Shown here in pieces: positions 1 to 12,642 of a stretch of 64,000 nucleotides of DNA. The position numbers and the translations under genes were made by a program. Each line of letters begins with the position of its first letter. Position 1 is the first letter of the stretch. The notes under the pieces were generated by a model. That model made no database searches and was not told where the DNA came from. It was given only the letters and a program-made list of their open reading frames with translations. This DNA comes from Penicillium oxalicum (Eukaryota; Ascomycota; Eurotiomycetes; Eurotiales; Aspergillaceae): assembly GCF_001723175.1 (NCBI RefSeq), contig NC_064655.1, positions 2,480,001-2,544,000 of the forward strand, given 5' to 3'.

Positions 1-637
1 AAGATAACCGATATAACTATAAAATAATTAAATAGGCCTAACCAAAATACTACCCGCCTAGATACCTATAAAGAAACCGACTATAATACCTACCCGCTCT
101 CTAATATAAGCCTAGATACCTATAAAGACACCCGAATTTTATAACCTTCCTATACTCTAAAAATTCTACCTCTCTAACAGGAAAAAGGATAAGGATAAGA
201 TTTCCTACCTCCCTAAGTCTAATCCCTAAAAGACCTAGAATTACGCGACGAATAAATATTTCCCTAAGCCGCTCTAAACCCTCTAAGTATACTACTAACT
301 ATACTAGAGGACCAAAATATCCTAATTTTACAACCTTCCTAACACCGTAAAATTCTACTAGTATAACTAAGGAAAAGAGCTCCTAATACCCGACTAGATT
401 CTAAAATCTAAATTCTAAGAGACCTAATTCCGAACTAGGGAGAGATTTTTTCACGTTAGAAACCAAACTTTATCTAACAGATCAGAGCTTACCGAACTAA
501 GCCTAATAGGATTTGTTAAGATAATCGTGCTAGATTATTGTATATAAGAGATCCTAACTAACCCTCCCCTTCAAAATTTTACTATATTACACTATTATAT
601 ATATTATTCTTTATATTACTGCTAGTCCTAGGGGGGG
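1..637. other. RIP-mutated AT-rich DNA, no gene seen
   Basis: Stops occur in all frames, and CA and TG dinucleotides are almost missing while TA is very frequent and CG is retained. That is the footprint of repeat-induced point mutation (C to T at CpA) on both strands. I could not match this piece to a transposon domain. No telomeric repeat is present at the left edge. Confidence 0.7.
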
Positions 638-816
638 TGTAAGAGAGTTTACCCTCTCTAGATATTTGCTAGGCCTAGTAGCGGTTATATATCTTAAGGG
701 TTTTTCCCCTATCTTAGGTTTTCCCTCTCTCTCTTCTTCCTTCTCCCTAGACTCCCCAATCCCAGTTATCTCGCCTCTAGATTGCTTCCTTGCCTTGTAG
801 ACCTATAGGTCTATCA
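638..816 (+). repeat. Short LTR-like repeat, RIP-mutated copy
   Basis: A unit of about 180 bp starts TGTAAGAGAG and ends GGTCTATCA. It matches 13278-13457 over its full length. The differences are almost all C to T or G to A at CpA/TpG positions, so this copy has been through RIP and the other has not. The TG...CA ends and size suggest a solo LTR of a small retroelement. Its last 20 bp form an imperfect palindrome that also occurs alone at 12300-12321. Confidence 0.65.
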
Positions 817-2253
817 AAAAAGGATACGTAAGCCGACTACTATATTTCTGACTAGACTACCCGGAAGGAGTCTATTTAGGTAACGAAAAATCGCGATAAT
901 AAGCCGAAAGTTTAGACTAAGTACCTAATTTAGGACTATCTAGGGTCTTATAATCTTCCCTAATACTAATAAACTAGGCAAAACCGTTCGCTAAAGATAA
1001 GTCGCTAGTCCTATTAATCTATAAGGAAGGTATAGCTTCGAAATATATATATCTCCCTATTTATAGATAACTTTTTCCTAGGAGAGACTAAATTTCTCCT
1101 TATCTTCTACTATCTATATTATAGCCGATATCTTATAGATTAAACTATCTTTCTAGTAACTACGATCACGCAGATTCTGCTACTACTTAGCGAGGTAGTT
1201 TTATATCCTAAGTAGTATTTTAGTATAATTTCGTAGGTTCTTATCCGTTAAAGAAACCGTCTCCGAGATTATATTCGCTATTTTTAGGATATAAGGAGAT
1301 CTGTTATATTAATATTAAGATAGCAGAAAGTAGTCTGTTTACTAGGGTATATACTCTTCGCGTAGTAAGGAAACGAAATTAGCCGATATTAATAATCCGG
1401 TCGTAGCAGAATATAGAGCAGATAGTAGGTATAGTCGCGCTATACTAGTTACTAGATACTACTATATTATACGTTTTTAGCCTATCTAATCCTTAGTATA
1501 TACTTTCGCGATTAGTAATACTAGTTATATATATTAAATTCCTCCTCGATTATATCTATTAGACCGCGAGAATAATAGCCGTCCTAATTATTACGTAGCT
1601 ATACAAAAATTAGCACTACTACGCTTCTATAATATTCTAATCCTCTCTATTTTCTTCCTAAACTTAGTAGAACCTTCTAAAATAGCGAAAACTTATATCC
1701 TAAAAAGTTAGATACTATATCTTCTCGAAATTCGATACTAAAGGTTTTTGTATCTTAGGAGGGAATCGAAAGTAGCTCCTAAGTTCTTTTCTAGAGGATA
1801 GTTTAAACTAAACCTTAAATTCCTTCTTAGCCCTATCCTAGTTACCGAGCTAGGCGTAAAGGTATCGTAAGCGTTATACTAGAGTCCTATAATCGATACC
1901 GTTAGTATAAATATACAAAAGATATACTAGCTAAGTTATATACCTCTTATAAATCGAATTAGGGCTAATTTCGGTCGTATTTTCGCGGATAGACCTACTA
2001 ATAAGCCGAAAAATTACTAGCGCTTCGCGCTTACTTTTAGTATCTAATTTCGTCTTCGGAACTACTTTAGCTAGCCTAGAAGTATCTATCTTATATCTAG
2101 GGTACTAACTTTAATAAACCTTATAATATCTTCGGTTTCTTAGTAGTAGGCTCTGTTAATAGTTCTGATTCCTACGATTATTTATTATTATCGTTATCGT
2201 TATTGTTATTGTTATCGTTATCGATTAGTTCCGGGCTCTATTTACGCGGTTAG

Positions 2254-2273
2254 ATTTCTTCTGCAGAAGAAAT
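2254..2273. repeat. Dispersed palindrome, copy 1 (unmutated centre)
   Basis: Perfect 20-bp palindrome ATTTCTTCTGCAGAAGAAAT with an intact TGCA centre, in otherwise RIP-mutated sequence. Confidence 0.8.
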
Positions 2274-3008
2274 TTAGCTTTTATCCTTATCTAGAGCTAG
2301 GCTCTAATCCTTATCTATCTTATCTAAAATTCGCGGTATCCGATAATATTCGTATATAAATCTATCTTTATTAATCGATAGATAGTGTTTTAATAACCGT
2401 TCTAGCGTTAGTTCCGTTAAATCTAGCGATTTATAGGCGTTATTAAGATTACTTATATAACCTCTTTAGCTCTTCGGATCCCCCGCCTATATATTCCTTT
2501 CTTAAGTTTTAGAGAATAGCGTTATTAACTCGGAGCTATATCTCTTCGAAACTAATCCCGCTCCTTACTAGTTTACTAACCTTTTCGGCGAAAGTTTTCG
2601 TTCGGACTCTAATTATAATCTTTTTAGCGTCCCTATTCTAAGCTTATAGCGCTACGTATATTACTTACTAGATATAGTTCTTATTATATTCGCGACGATT
2701 AATTACTTCTCTTACTACTATCTAGCTATTCTTAAAATCTTCCTAAGTCTTATATCCCTTCTAAAATTCGCTATCCTTTATAAAGTATAGAGTTCGATCG
2801 CGACTAAGTCTAAAAATACCTATCCTTTTTCGTAAATCTTATATAGATAGAGCTTTACCGTCTTATAGACCTAGTCTATAGGTAGCGTATATATTCTTTA
2901 TAATCTTAGTAGGGAAGTAATTTATATTAAACGATTACTTAGTATCGAAGGTATAATATTAAGATACTAGCTTATAGCGGATATCGTAGCCTAGTCTATT
3001 ATATTAAA

Positions 3009-3024
3009 TTCTTCTGTAGAAGAA
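3009..3024. repeat. Dispersed palindrome, copy 2 (centre TGTA)
   Basis: TTCTTCTGTAGAAGAA: one C to T change from copy 1, at the central CpA of one strand. Confidence 0.75.
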
Positions 3025-3072
3025 ATTTCGCGAAGAAATTCGTAGAGTTTAATATATCGTTATAGATCGATA

Positions 3073-3086
3073 TCTTCTATAGAAGA
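3073..3086. repeat. Dispersed palindrome, copy 3 (centre TATA)
   Basis: TCTTCTATAGAAGA: the central TGCA has become TATA, as expected if RIP hit both strands. Confidence 0.7.
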
Positions 3087-4762
3087 AATTTATAGTACTT
3101 AGCGAAAATTATTATAATTTAAGCTCTCTCCGGAGACTTCTCTCCCTCCTAAAAATCTTACTATCCCTAGTAAGTTCCTTTTCTATTACCTTTTAAAATA
3201 GTCTTAAAAACTACTAAATTTCTAAATAAAGATAAAATTTAGTAAATCTAATAAATTTAATCTACTTCTAAGAGAAATTAACAAAAATATAAATAAATCG
3301 AAATATTCGTATTAAATAGACTAATTAATATACTACCTTTTTAATAAAGAAAAATATTAATTAAATTAACCCTATCCCTCTCGCGGTAGCTATCCTCTTC
3401 TACGCCTTTATATAGTAGGTAGTAATCCGTTCTTAGCCTTAATCCTTTTATCCTTATCTAAATTTCTTTTATCCTAGAGCGCCTAGTAATAAAATCTTTT
3501 TAGCCTACTACTATTAATACTAGCGCTTACCTTATTTATCTATTAGTATAGGGTACTATCTAATTCTTTAATTTCGTATACGCTATTTTTTAGATCTTTT
3601 CTAATTCGATACGGCCTATCTATCTAAATCGGAGCTTATTTCTAGATATTATATTATCCTCTAACCTAGTATTATAGAGAAGGACTAAATCTTTTTCTTT
3701 TAGGGGCGTAATTCGTAGGTTTCTATATAAGTCGTAATATTCTTTATTCTAAGCTCTTAGCCTCTATAGCTATATTATCGTATTAGAGATATCCTAGTCT
3801 CGTATTTTAATTTATTCGGCTCGTAACGTAATTAGATCTACGCGTATCTCTACCTTTTCCTAGGTAGTATCGACTAGGTAGGTATATCTAATTCTACTAG
3901 TAAGATAGTATCTTGTCTATAAATAAATCGGAAGGTAAGATACTAGTATATATATATAAAGTCGCTCTGTTAGTAAGTATCGCGGCCGTAGCTTTTAGGA
4001 CTATTTTAGTTTAATACCTTCTAATAGTTTATACCTATTCGTTATTTTAGATAAGGCGTCTTTTAGAGTTCGTATTACTCTCTTAATCGCCCTATTCGCC
4101 TACGGGTTATATACCGAAATTAAAATAGTATTAACGCGGTACGATTTCAAAAAATTTCGTATTTCCGAATATATTTACGGACTAAAATTAATAATAATCT
4201 CCTAAGGTACCTATACCTATAGATAATATCCTCCTAAACGAATCCGTAGCGCTTTTACTATCTACTTCTAGAGAATCCTTACTTCTAGCTACTACTAGTA
4301 AATCTCTTACTTAGATAACTCCTTTTTAACTTCCTTATTAGGTAGCGGGGTAGTATTAATATACTATTTCTCCTAGATTCGTATTAGTCTTGCGCTTCTA
4401 TAGGTTTATATAGTCTAATAAATTACGCGTATAAATTTCGTAGTCTCGTTATATATTCCTAACTAATAGTACCGTAGCTAATAGGTTATAAGTAGCTTCG
4501 CGGCCTTTATAGCCTAATCTTTATATAAGCGCTATAGCGTCTCTTTTTATCCTAGTATTATCTAAAACCTTCGTATAATCAGATCTCTGCTATACCCTCT
4601 ATAAAATAGATATCGATCTTAGACTAAAATCTTAAAGCCTTTTTCTTAAACGTACTAAATTTATACGAGATATCTTAGCTAGCCTATATAGTATCGTTAA
4701 GAACCTTATAATTTTCTAAGATTCTTCTAAATAAATCTATCTAGAATTTCTATACCGTATTT

Positions 4763-4782
4763 ATTTCTTCTGCAGAAGAAAT
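4763..4782. repeat. Dispersed palindrome, copy 4 (unmutated centre)
   Basis: Perfect 20-bp palindrome identical to copy 1, inside the integrase-side part of the minus-strand Gypsy remnant. Confidence 0.8.
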
Positions 4783-7772
4783 CTCTTAAGAATAGGAATT
4801 TTAATAGAAACTATAGTTTCTACTAGGAAACCGTAACGCGAAGATAAGAGATTTTAGCTATAAAAATTTATTAATATCTCTCTCCTTTTCTTACTCTTCT
4901 ATTTCTTTAGGCGTAGCGGCTTCCTAGATAGGCTATTAGTAGTACTATTTTTCGTCCTAGGAATATACTTTATATTAAAATCAAAGAGCTAATCTAAGTA
5001 AGCTATCGCGTTACTAAGGCCCTAGGTAAGTCTAAGCTAGTCGATTTAACTATATAACTAGTATATTAGTATTAGTTTCTAATATAAACCTTACCCTATA
5101 GCTAATACCGTAGCTTTTTAATACTTTATTACTCCTCGATATTCTAATTTTCTAGTATCGTATATTTACTCTAATTTAGACTAAACCCCTAACTCGTATC
5201 GTACTACTCGTTATACCTCTTCTCTTTTCTATATCAAAACGCTATCTATCCTATTTTAACGCGTCTACTATAAGCGTTAGGTCTAACGATTCTAGCTATA
5301 ATCGACTAGTATAACCGCTAGAAAACTATATAGTATCTCCTTATCTTCTTAAAGGTATTCTATTTATTATTACCCTAATCGAATATCGTATCCTTCCGCA
5401 AAATCGTATATAATAGCGCTATAATATACTAAAAATCCTTTACTAGAATTCGAAAGTAGACTATAAGACTAACAAAAAGCGTACCTTATCGCGATTAATA
5501 GGGACTAGCTAGTTAGCTAACTTAGAAATTTTCCGCTTATTAGGTCTACGCCTTAGAATCGTATACCTAGCCTATAATTTTAAGGCCGGATATTATAAGT
5601 TACGATTTTTCTATAGAAACTCTCGCTCCTATAAGTTCTAAAAGGTATAGGGTCTTATCTAGATTTTATATATATTCTAAGACAAACCTCCTAATCCCTA
5701 GTCTTATAAACTCGTTATTATACTAGGTCTTAGGTCCTTTAACCGGAATATTATCTATAAAAGGTTTAGTAATATACAGAATATTAGCTAGGATCTATAT
5801 AACTACTCTTTAGAATTATAGTATAGAATTCGAAGCCCCTTATAATAATATAGTCTGCCTTAGTAAACTAATCGGGTCTAAATCGCTTATATTTTATCGC
5901 GACTATCTAGAGTTATCTAGTTATACCCGGAAAATAGATTAATAGCGGAATATTACTATACCTAAAAATTCTTTAACGAATTCGTCCGTATTAGGGGGTA
6001 TATTCGTATCTCGTACTATTACTTTATTAATATATATTATAGCGTTTACTATATAATATTTTCTATTCTTCTTATACTAAAAACTAAGGATTTCGGTAGG
6101 GACTATCGTAATATTCTAGGACCCCTTTTTATAATCTTTCCTAATATCTCTTTAACTATACCTTTTAGCGCTAGCGGGATTCGAAATCTAGGATACTACT
6201 AGGCCTTATACCGAATCGTCTTAATACGTTATAGCGGTATTACTTCTAGGAAAATTAAAGATATATAGGACTAATCCTACGCAAAATAACCTTCTCTTTT
6301 AAATAGTATCTCGCGTAATAATCCTCTTTCCTTTAGTAGAAGATCCTTTCTAATTAATATTTTCTACTCCCTTTTAGGTATTAGATATATCCTCTTATAA
6401 TTATAGAGATCTATATATAGTAGATTATTAAATTTACTTTTAATATTAGACGCGCGATATTTAGTAAAGTATTTCTTTTCGTAGATTTCCTTCTAATTCG
6501 TATAACTAGTTAGTACCGATCTATCGTTTTTAGTCGCGTTAACTAGTTTAATCTTCCGCTACTCTTTTAAAAAATATAAACTAGTATACCTATACCTATA
6601 GGACTAGGGCTCGGATTTATAGTTAAAAGATACCTTAGTCGTAGAAATCTTATAGTAATATCCTATAGCTACCTACGCGGAATCTTATAGTCGTAGCTAA
6701 ATCTTAATTTATCTAAAATTTTTAATATCTTTCCGTCTCTTATATTTTTAAATATTTTTAGTACTTTTATAGCGTTTTTAGAGGGTACTATTAAAACGTA
6801 TAGTAAATTATAGCCTATTTTTAGTATTAGTATCTTATTATTATACCGGAAGTATCGCTAATTAGGCTTCCGGATATCCTAAAAAATCTACCTCCGTATT
6901 CGTAGGTTCTGTAAAATCTTTAGGCTATAGCTAATACTCCTAGACTAAGTTTTCTTACTCGGAGAATATACCTTAAAGACTAACTTCCTAGTCCGGTCTT
7001 CCGAAAAGACTACTATTTTAACAGAACTATTAATTTTCTCTGTAGTAGAAGCTATTATATCGCGTAACTAGATTCGTCCTAGAAGAATCTCTGCTATATA
7101 ATCCTTTATAATTATATAGTAAGAGTACGTTATAATATCGCCGATTAAAATAGGTAAGCCTTCCGTAACTCCGTAAAAGGGACGCGTTCGGCTATTAATA
7201 GGTACTATATATAGCTTTAGATCTTTTCGAATATTAAGGTTTAATATATATACCGTTTCTAGGGAAATAAGATTAACTAATAATCCCTAATCAATCGTAG
7301 CTTTAAGCTTATACCTATATACGTATACCTTCGTACAAGAGCCCTCTAGTATACTCCTTAAACGTACCCGAATTTCGCGGCGCAGAGATTCGTACTAATC
7401 TCCTAAGATCCTATACCCGCGCGGTTACTTCGTCTACTTTTAAACTCGCTAAGTAGTAGCGAAGTATACGGCGTAGTAGTATTCGCAGTATTTATAGCAT
7501 TCGTAGTATTTATAGCATTCGTAGTATTCGTAGTAATTATAGGCACCGAAGATTCGAAGGAATTCGTAATATTTCTGACTTAGCTACGTAGTTATATATA
7601 TAAATATCAGATTACCTAGTATAATCGTAGGCGGTACAGGAAGCTAGCAATTTTCTAGCAATTTCTTCCTTATGTTAGTAGTATCCGCGGAAGGTTTTAG
7701 GCGCTTTTAGATAGGTATCGAAAATCTTATATCCTAACTAGCTCTCTAGGTCTAACTACCCTAGTCTTAGAT

Positions 7773-7788
7773 TTCTTCTACAGAAGAA
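7773..7788. repeat. Dispersed palindrome, copy 5 (centre TACA)
   Basis: TTCTTCTACAGAAGAA: one G to A change from copy 1, that is, RIP on the opposite strand to copy 2. Confidence 0.75.
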
Positions 7789-7832
7789 TCTCGCGGCTAA
7801 CTATTTAGTTAGCGATCCTGTTCCCGCCTATA

Positions 7833-7853
7833 AATTTCTTCTGAGAAGAAATT
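7833..7853. repeat. Dispersed palindrome, copy 6 (shortened centre)
   Basis: AATTTCTTCT-G-AGAAGAAATT: arms of 10 bp around a single G. The centre has lost CA compared with copy 1. It lies about 45 bp from copy 5. Confidence 0.75.
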
Positions 7854-9750
7854 CGTAAAGGGCTAGTACTATATCCGCTATTATATCGTCTTTATTAATA
7901 GTCGCTAGATAGTATCTGCTCGGTCGTATACTACGTACTTTCGTATAATTTCTAGACTAGTTAGAGCGCTTATAACTAGCTAGTTATCTATTAATAGCGA
8001 AGACTTCTCCTTTATATATTTCGTCTTCGCTCCCTTCTAATCCTTCGAAATTAGCGTCTTTTCTAAGGAAATCCCTACTAAATCTACCTAAGTAGTATAA
8101 ATTTACGGAGTATAGTAAGAATAGACTCCTAAATATAATTAAGGCGTAGTAATAGTAGAGATAGCGTTAACGCTTACGCGTTAATTCTTCTACTACTAGT
8201 ACTAGTCCGGAACTATATCCTTCTAAAATTAGTTACCTCTCTTACGCGCCTCCGGTCTATTCTTACTAACCCTTCCGAGTACTACCCGATTTAGTTTATT
8301 CCGGTAGTATAGTCCTTTATTTTATATACTTAGATAGATAGGATAACGTTACCGATACCCTTTATTCCTATACTAGTAGTAACTATTAGATATCTATCTT
8401 ATAGGTATATAAGCAGGGTTATTTCGTTATTATTTTTCGCGATTAGGTACTAAACTAAGACTCTCTATTTATTAGTAGCCTTCGCTAGTCTTTAATAACC
8501 TTTAGTATATTTACCGATAGACTATTAAAAGCTTTTATTAAACTTTCTAAATCCTATCCTCTTAGAGAGCTCGTATTCTTAATCGCAGAATCTCTATTTT
8601 TCGGAGTATCTATTATTTTCTGTCCTTATATAATTTTTCTCTAGAATCCGTATAGACCTAGATTCCTTTCTCGGGTACTATATAGCCTATCGCGAGATTA
8701 TAATCCTTCTAGTCCTAATTTAGATCCCTAGTAGCTTTTTCGATCTAATCGAAAGAGATCTATCTTTTACTCCTAGAAGGATAGTTAATATTAATTTTCT
8801 CCTTTTAATTAATTTTGATCTTAACTTTTAGGTAGTCCTTCGATAAACTAAGTATATTTTCTAAATCGCTAATATCTCCTCTCTTTACTAGATAAAGGAA
8901 ATAGACGAAAAGGTAGTTAAGTATATAAAAGTCGTCCTATTCGATACGATTCCTATAGAAACTCTATAGCTAGATACGAGTATAGGTAGCCTATAGGCTA
9001 TCCGTATCGCGATACTAATCTTTAAAGTCCTAGAAAAACTCCTCCTTATTCTTCGCTTACTAGTAAGTATTCGCCTTAACCTATATACGCTATAGCTAAC
9101 TATAGTAATCTAGAAGGATCTCTAAAATTCGCGTATATTTCTTATATTATAGCGCTTATATATACGTTTAAAACTATCTAAGAATTCTAATATATTTCTG
9201 CCTTCGAATCGTAGCGTACTAGGGTTCCTAGCTTAGGTATAGTCCTAACTATATATCGCAAAGTTTATATCTCTAATTAGGCGTATAAACTTACGTTAGT
9301 ATCGGCGAAGGAGCTAGTCTTAGCAGTAGCGATAGCGGTAGCTTACTCTCTCGCTAAACCCTTTAGGCGATCCTTTAGTAGACTTAGAAGGGGCTCGATT
9401 ACTAGGACTACGATAGGTATCGAAAGAGGTTATATTCGTAGGTATATCTAAAGATATTCTATAGTCGTTTAGTTATTTAGATTACGATAATTACTTTAGC
9501 TTCGTAGGCTCTATCTAGTCCGGATATTTTTAGGGTTTTTTAGGTATAATAGTATCTAGAGGAATATAGTAAGATTCGTAAGATAATTAACTCTTTAAAT
9601 TTAACAAGTCGTAAAATTAGTAGCTAGTCTAGATAGTAGCGTATTCCTATTCTTTTCGATTTTTCTTCTAGTTTTTCACTCTCTTCTTATAGCTATTCCT
9701 TTCTTTTTTATCGCTTTTCGTCGTCTATTAGTATACGTTTTTCTCGTGTT

Positions 9751-9766
9751 TTCTTCTATAGAAGAA
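9751..9766. repeat. Dispersed palindrome, copy 7 (centre TATA)
   Basis: TTCTTCTATAGAAGAA, the doubly RIP-mutated form, near the gag end of the minus-strand Gypsy remnant. Confidence 0.7.
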
Positions 9767-10221
9767 TTTTGTAACTACTATTTTAGTATAGTATTCTCTT
9801 CTAGTAAGATCTTATATTAGCCGCCTATAGAAACCTTTCTAAAGTAATAAACTAACTCTATATAAAGTTCGGATAGACTAAGTTTATCTATTAATATAAT
9901 TAGTCCGGAGATATTTTTAGCAATCGAATTAATATCTCTCGATCCTCTTAGTATTAATCGCTAATAATCCGCGAACGAGCTAGGTATACTAGTCGAACAA
10001 AGGTATAGTATTAGCTATAAGACCCTTGTAGGAGTAGCCCCTAAATAGCTAAAAGTCGTGTATTTAGCTATAATATAAGGTATTAGTTTCGAATAATAGT
10101 CTAATTTCTCTTAATTTTTCGTCAGGATCAAACGCGTTACCTACTTTTTCTGCAGAAAAGTACAGGATTTCTTAATTATAGCGGTAGTCGTAATAGTAGC
10201 GGTCGTAGTAGTCGTTCTAGT

Positions 10222-10302
10222 CGTCTTAGTAGTAGCAATCTTAGTAGCAATCTTAGTAGCAATCTTAGTAGTAATCTTAGTAGTAATCTTAGTAGCGGAT
10301 TC
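10222..10302 (+). repeat. 12-bp minisatellite
   Basis: About six tandem units of AGTAGCAATCTT / AGTAGTAATCTT. The unit variants differ by C to T at CpA. It lies between the minus-strand Gypsy remnant and the repeat at 10382. Confidence 0.75.
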
Positions 10303-10381
10303 TTTTATAATCGTATCGTAGGAATAGTATAATCCTCTATCTTAGCTACCTTTATTATAAACCCCCTGCGTCGGTCACTAA

Positions 10382-10615
10382 TAAAGAGGGGAATGCTTAC
10401 GGCAGTCTGATCTTACTAGATAGGTCGAGTCATAGAGGAACTAAACCAAACCCACAAAGCACGTAAGTCCTAGAATCCTCTAAGGTAATCGTGAGATCCG
10501 ATATTAGGTACCAAAGGCAGGAATCAAAAAGAGTGTGATATTGCAAGTGTAAGGAATCCGACTATAAAGACTGTCCTGAATCCTCCGTCCAAAACTGTTG
10601 ATTAAGTATGATGAT
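10382..10615 (+). repeat. Interspersed repeat, also present at 32303-32535
   Basis: About 235 bp, from AAAGAGGGGAATGC to CTGTTGATTAAG, match 32303-32535 in the same orientation. Most differences are C to T or G to A here, at CpA/TpG, so this copy is partly RIP-mutated. It has no coding potential. In the other place the copy forms the loop of a large inverted repeat. It may be an LTR or untranslated part of an unidentified element. Confidence 0.7.
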
Positions 10616-10899
10616 GCCGGATCCCGCAAGCTAGGTCCTAGATAACCTTCCTCGACGGTAAGGCTCTTAGGCATCTCCTACTACTGAATATCCGCCTTCA
10701 TGCAACCGAATCCCCCACTACACTATATATTTAATAGTACTAGCTACTTATTTAAGAAGTAGGAGCTCTTACCTAAGTAGGTTCGGGAGTATTTATGTAA
10801 GATAAATCTTTTATACTCTCTTATCTAAAAGTTAGATATAGAGGGAGACTAGGTAAGTTATATATCGCTATTAGGTTAATAGTATACTAACAGTCCTTA

Positions 10900-12299
10900 T
10901 AGATAGGGGATTAAAAACGTTTTCCTTATATAGCTAAGAAAGTTTAGAAGATCGCGAAAAAGAGTATCTTATTATTAAGATAGTAGCTAAAGTTACTAGG
11001 ACTATCAATATATCTTCTAAGAAGGATCTTACTAGTTATATTCTACTCTTAGGAAGGAGATATTCTATAAAGATTATTAAAGTTATAGAGAAGCGTTAGC
11101 GAGTAACTCTTAAAGGATTAGATTAGCCTAAGAGCTAGGCTAGAAGAGGCGTTTAAGAGAACCTTATCTTTAGTAATAAATAGTTTTTAAATCCTTTAGC
11201 TAGGCTATCCTTAAAAAAGAAAGATAGTAATTATTTATAGATTAACGCTATTCTAAGAAATATTCTAAAGATTAAGGACGTCTTAGATAAGATAAATATT
11301 ATACTATTAGCCTATCTAAGGATATATAGCTAAATCATAGATAATATTATTATAGAGGAGGAAGAAGAAGAAGAAGATAGGTTAACTATCCTACTATAGG
11401 AAGCTAAGAAAAGATAGAAGAACTAGATTAAAAGTCCTTTTTTAATAGTATTTAGTATTAGATAACTAAATTAAAACTTACTTTTTATTACTTCTCTATA
11501 GGAACTATAATAGCGACTAGCCTATTAAATAGTAGCTATTTATAGGTATTAGCGTCCTAAGGTCCTTAAATAGATAGCTAAGGAATATCTTTCCTACTAA
11601 TTTTACTATAGTTAGAGTCTTCTAATTTAGACTTAGAGGAAGAGGACTAGAGCTTCTACTAATCCTATAGCTTCTTACCTTTCTCTTTCTAATTAGTATT
11701 AATCTTTTTCTAGCGCTAGTTAAGAATACTCCGCGTAATCTAGCTCTTCTCTATCTTTAAAGAGTATATAATATTAGCTTATTAAAGGTTAAGATCGTAC
11801 TTAAACTAAAGCTATTTATCGCGAGTAAATATTAATAGGCTATAATAGCTCGGGGGAGAGTTATCTTAGTCGATTATCTTATAGATCTTCTTAGGATAGC
11901 GTAGATATAGTCTCTTTTAGTAGAGTATAGCCTATATAGTCTAGGACGCCTAAAGGCCTTTTAGGTTATTAATATTAGTCTTATAAAGGCGAGACCTATT
12001 AATTAGGCTTTAGAGTACGTATCTATTAGGCTCCTCTAGCGCGTATATACTAAGAGGGTATATACTAAGGTCTCGATAAGGTCTAAACTATTTTATCTCG
12101 TACTTCTATATAGCCTTATTACGGACTAGAACCTAGTTACCAGGTTTAAACCCTATTTTTATAATAAGGCTATCTTATATACGATTTATCTAGATAGTAT
12201 ATACTAGTAGTAGCTTATTTACTTTTATACCTATATCGCTAATATTTCTTAGCTTATTAACTCGCTTAGAGAAGGGCTAGATATCTTAGGATAAACTAT
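10900..12299 (-). mobile_element. Gypsy-type polyprotein remnant (integrase C-terminal part), minus strand
   Basis: On the minus strand at about 11950-12180 a stop-interrupted frame reads like the integrase C-terminal/SH3-like region of Tf-type Gypsy elements: a FKPGxxVLVRN-like motif, then K...KFRPRY...GPY-like spacing, with a PPSY-like tail near 11850. The rest, to 10900, is RIP-mutated and could not be assigned. The right border is marked by a palindrome (TGATAGACCTACAGGTCTATCA-like, 12300-12321) that resembles the end of the short LTRs at 638 and 13278. Confidence 0.5.
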
Positions 12300-12488
12300 C
12301 TGATAGACCTACAGGTCTATCAGGTTATAAGCCCGATCGCAATAGTGAGGCCTAAATTTGTGAAAACCGCAAGTTCTTAAATTTTTAATCACTAAACCTA
12401 TCAAATTCGGCTGTGGAAGCCATAATCACTAAATCACTAAATTCAAATTCAAATCATCAAACCTAATACAAATTCAACAAACTTAACT

Positions 12489-12642
12489 AGGCTATAGAAG
12501 CCAGAAATTCACTAAATACAACACAATAAACCAGGCTATAGAAGCCAGAAATTCACTAAATACAACACAATCAACTAGGCTATGGAAGCCAGAAATTCAC
12601 TAAATATAACACAATCAACCAGGCTATAGAAGCCAAATCTAA
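12489..12642 (+). repeat. 44-bp tandem repeat, not RIP-mutated
   Basis: AGGCTATAGAAGCCAGAAAT... starts at 12489, 12533, 12577 and 12621, a strict 44-bp period with about 3.5 units. A diverged unit is recognisable near 12409. CA dinucleotides are abundant here, in sharp contrast to the flanks. It lies just upstream of the gag start of the plus-strand Gypsy element, so it is probably in its 5' untranslated region. Confidence 0.8.

Larger units (their letters stand above)
817..3360. other. RIP-mutated DNA, no gene seen
   Basis: This is strongly CpA-depleted sequence with stops in every frame. A (TTATCG/TTATTG)n microsatellite lies near 2170-2222, and three copies of a CTTCTGCAGAAG-type palindrome occur (listed separately). 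It may be the flank of the minus-strand Gypsy element that follows, but no domain could be read. Confidence 0.55.
3361..9780 (-). mobile_element. Gypsy (Ty3) LTR retrotransposon, RIP-decayed, minus strand
   Basis: Read on the minus strand and ignoring stops, the order gag-protease-RT-integrase can be followed. Reverse transcriptase residues resembling FSGYDQITLDSRD, then a QG...NS...QF block and a DD-type box before a KGPKT-like end, lie at about 5700-5970. An integrase catalytic-core pattern (VDTT-like start, then YHPQANG-like and RGH-like blocks) lies at about 3800-4400. A protease-like stretch is near 7000-7150, and gag should occupy roughly 8000-9700. Every frame is riddled with TAG/TAA, CpA is depleted, and no protein can be made. 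The ends and LTRs were not resolved, so the borders are approximate. Several palindrome copies lie inside it. Confidence 0.7.

Noticed and set aside
1..200. Possible telomere at the left edge
   Set aside because: No TTAGGG-type repeats; subtelomeric position is only inferred from transposon content.
12489..12642. Regular 44-bp repeats, possible CRISPR-like array
   Set aside because: The units are contiguous with no variable spacers, and the genome is fungal; it is a simple tandem repeat.
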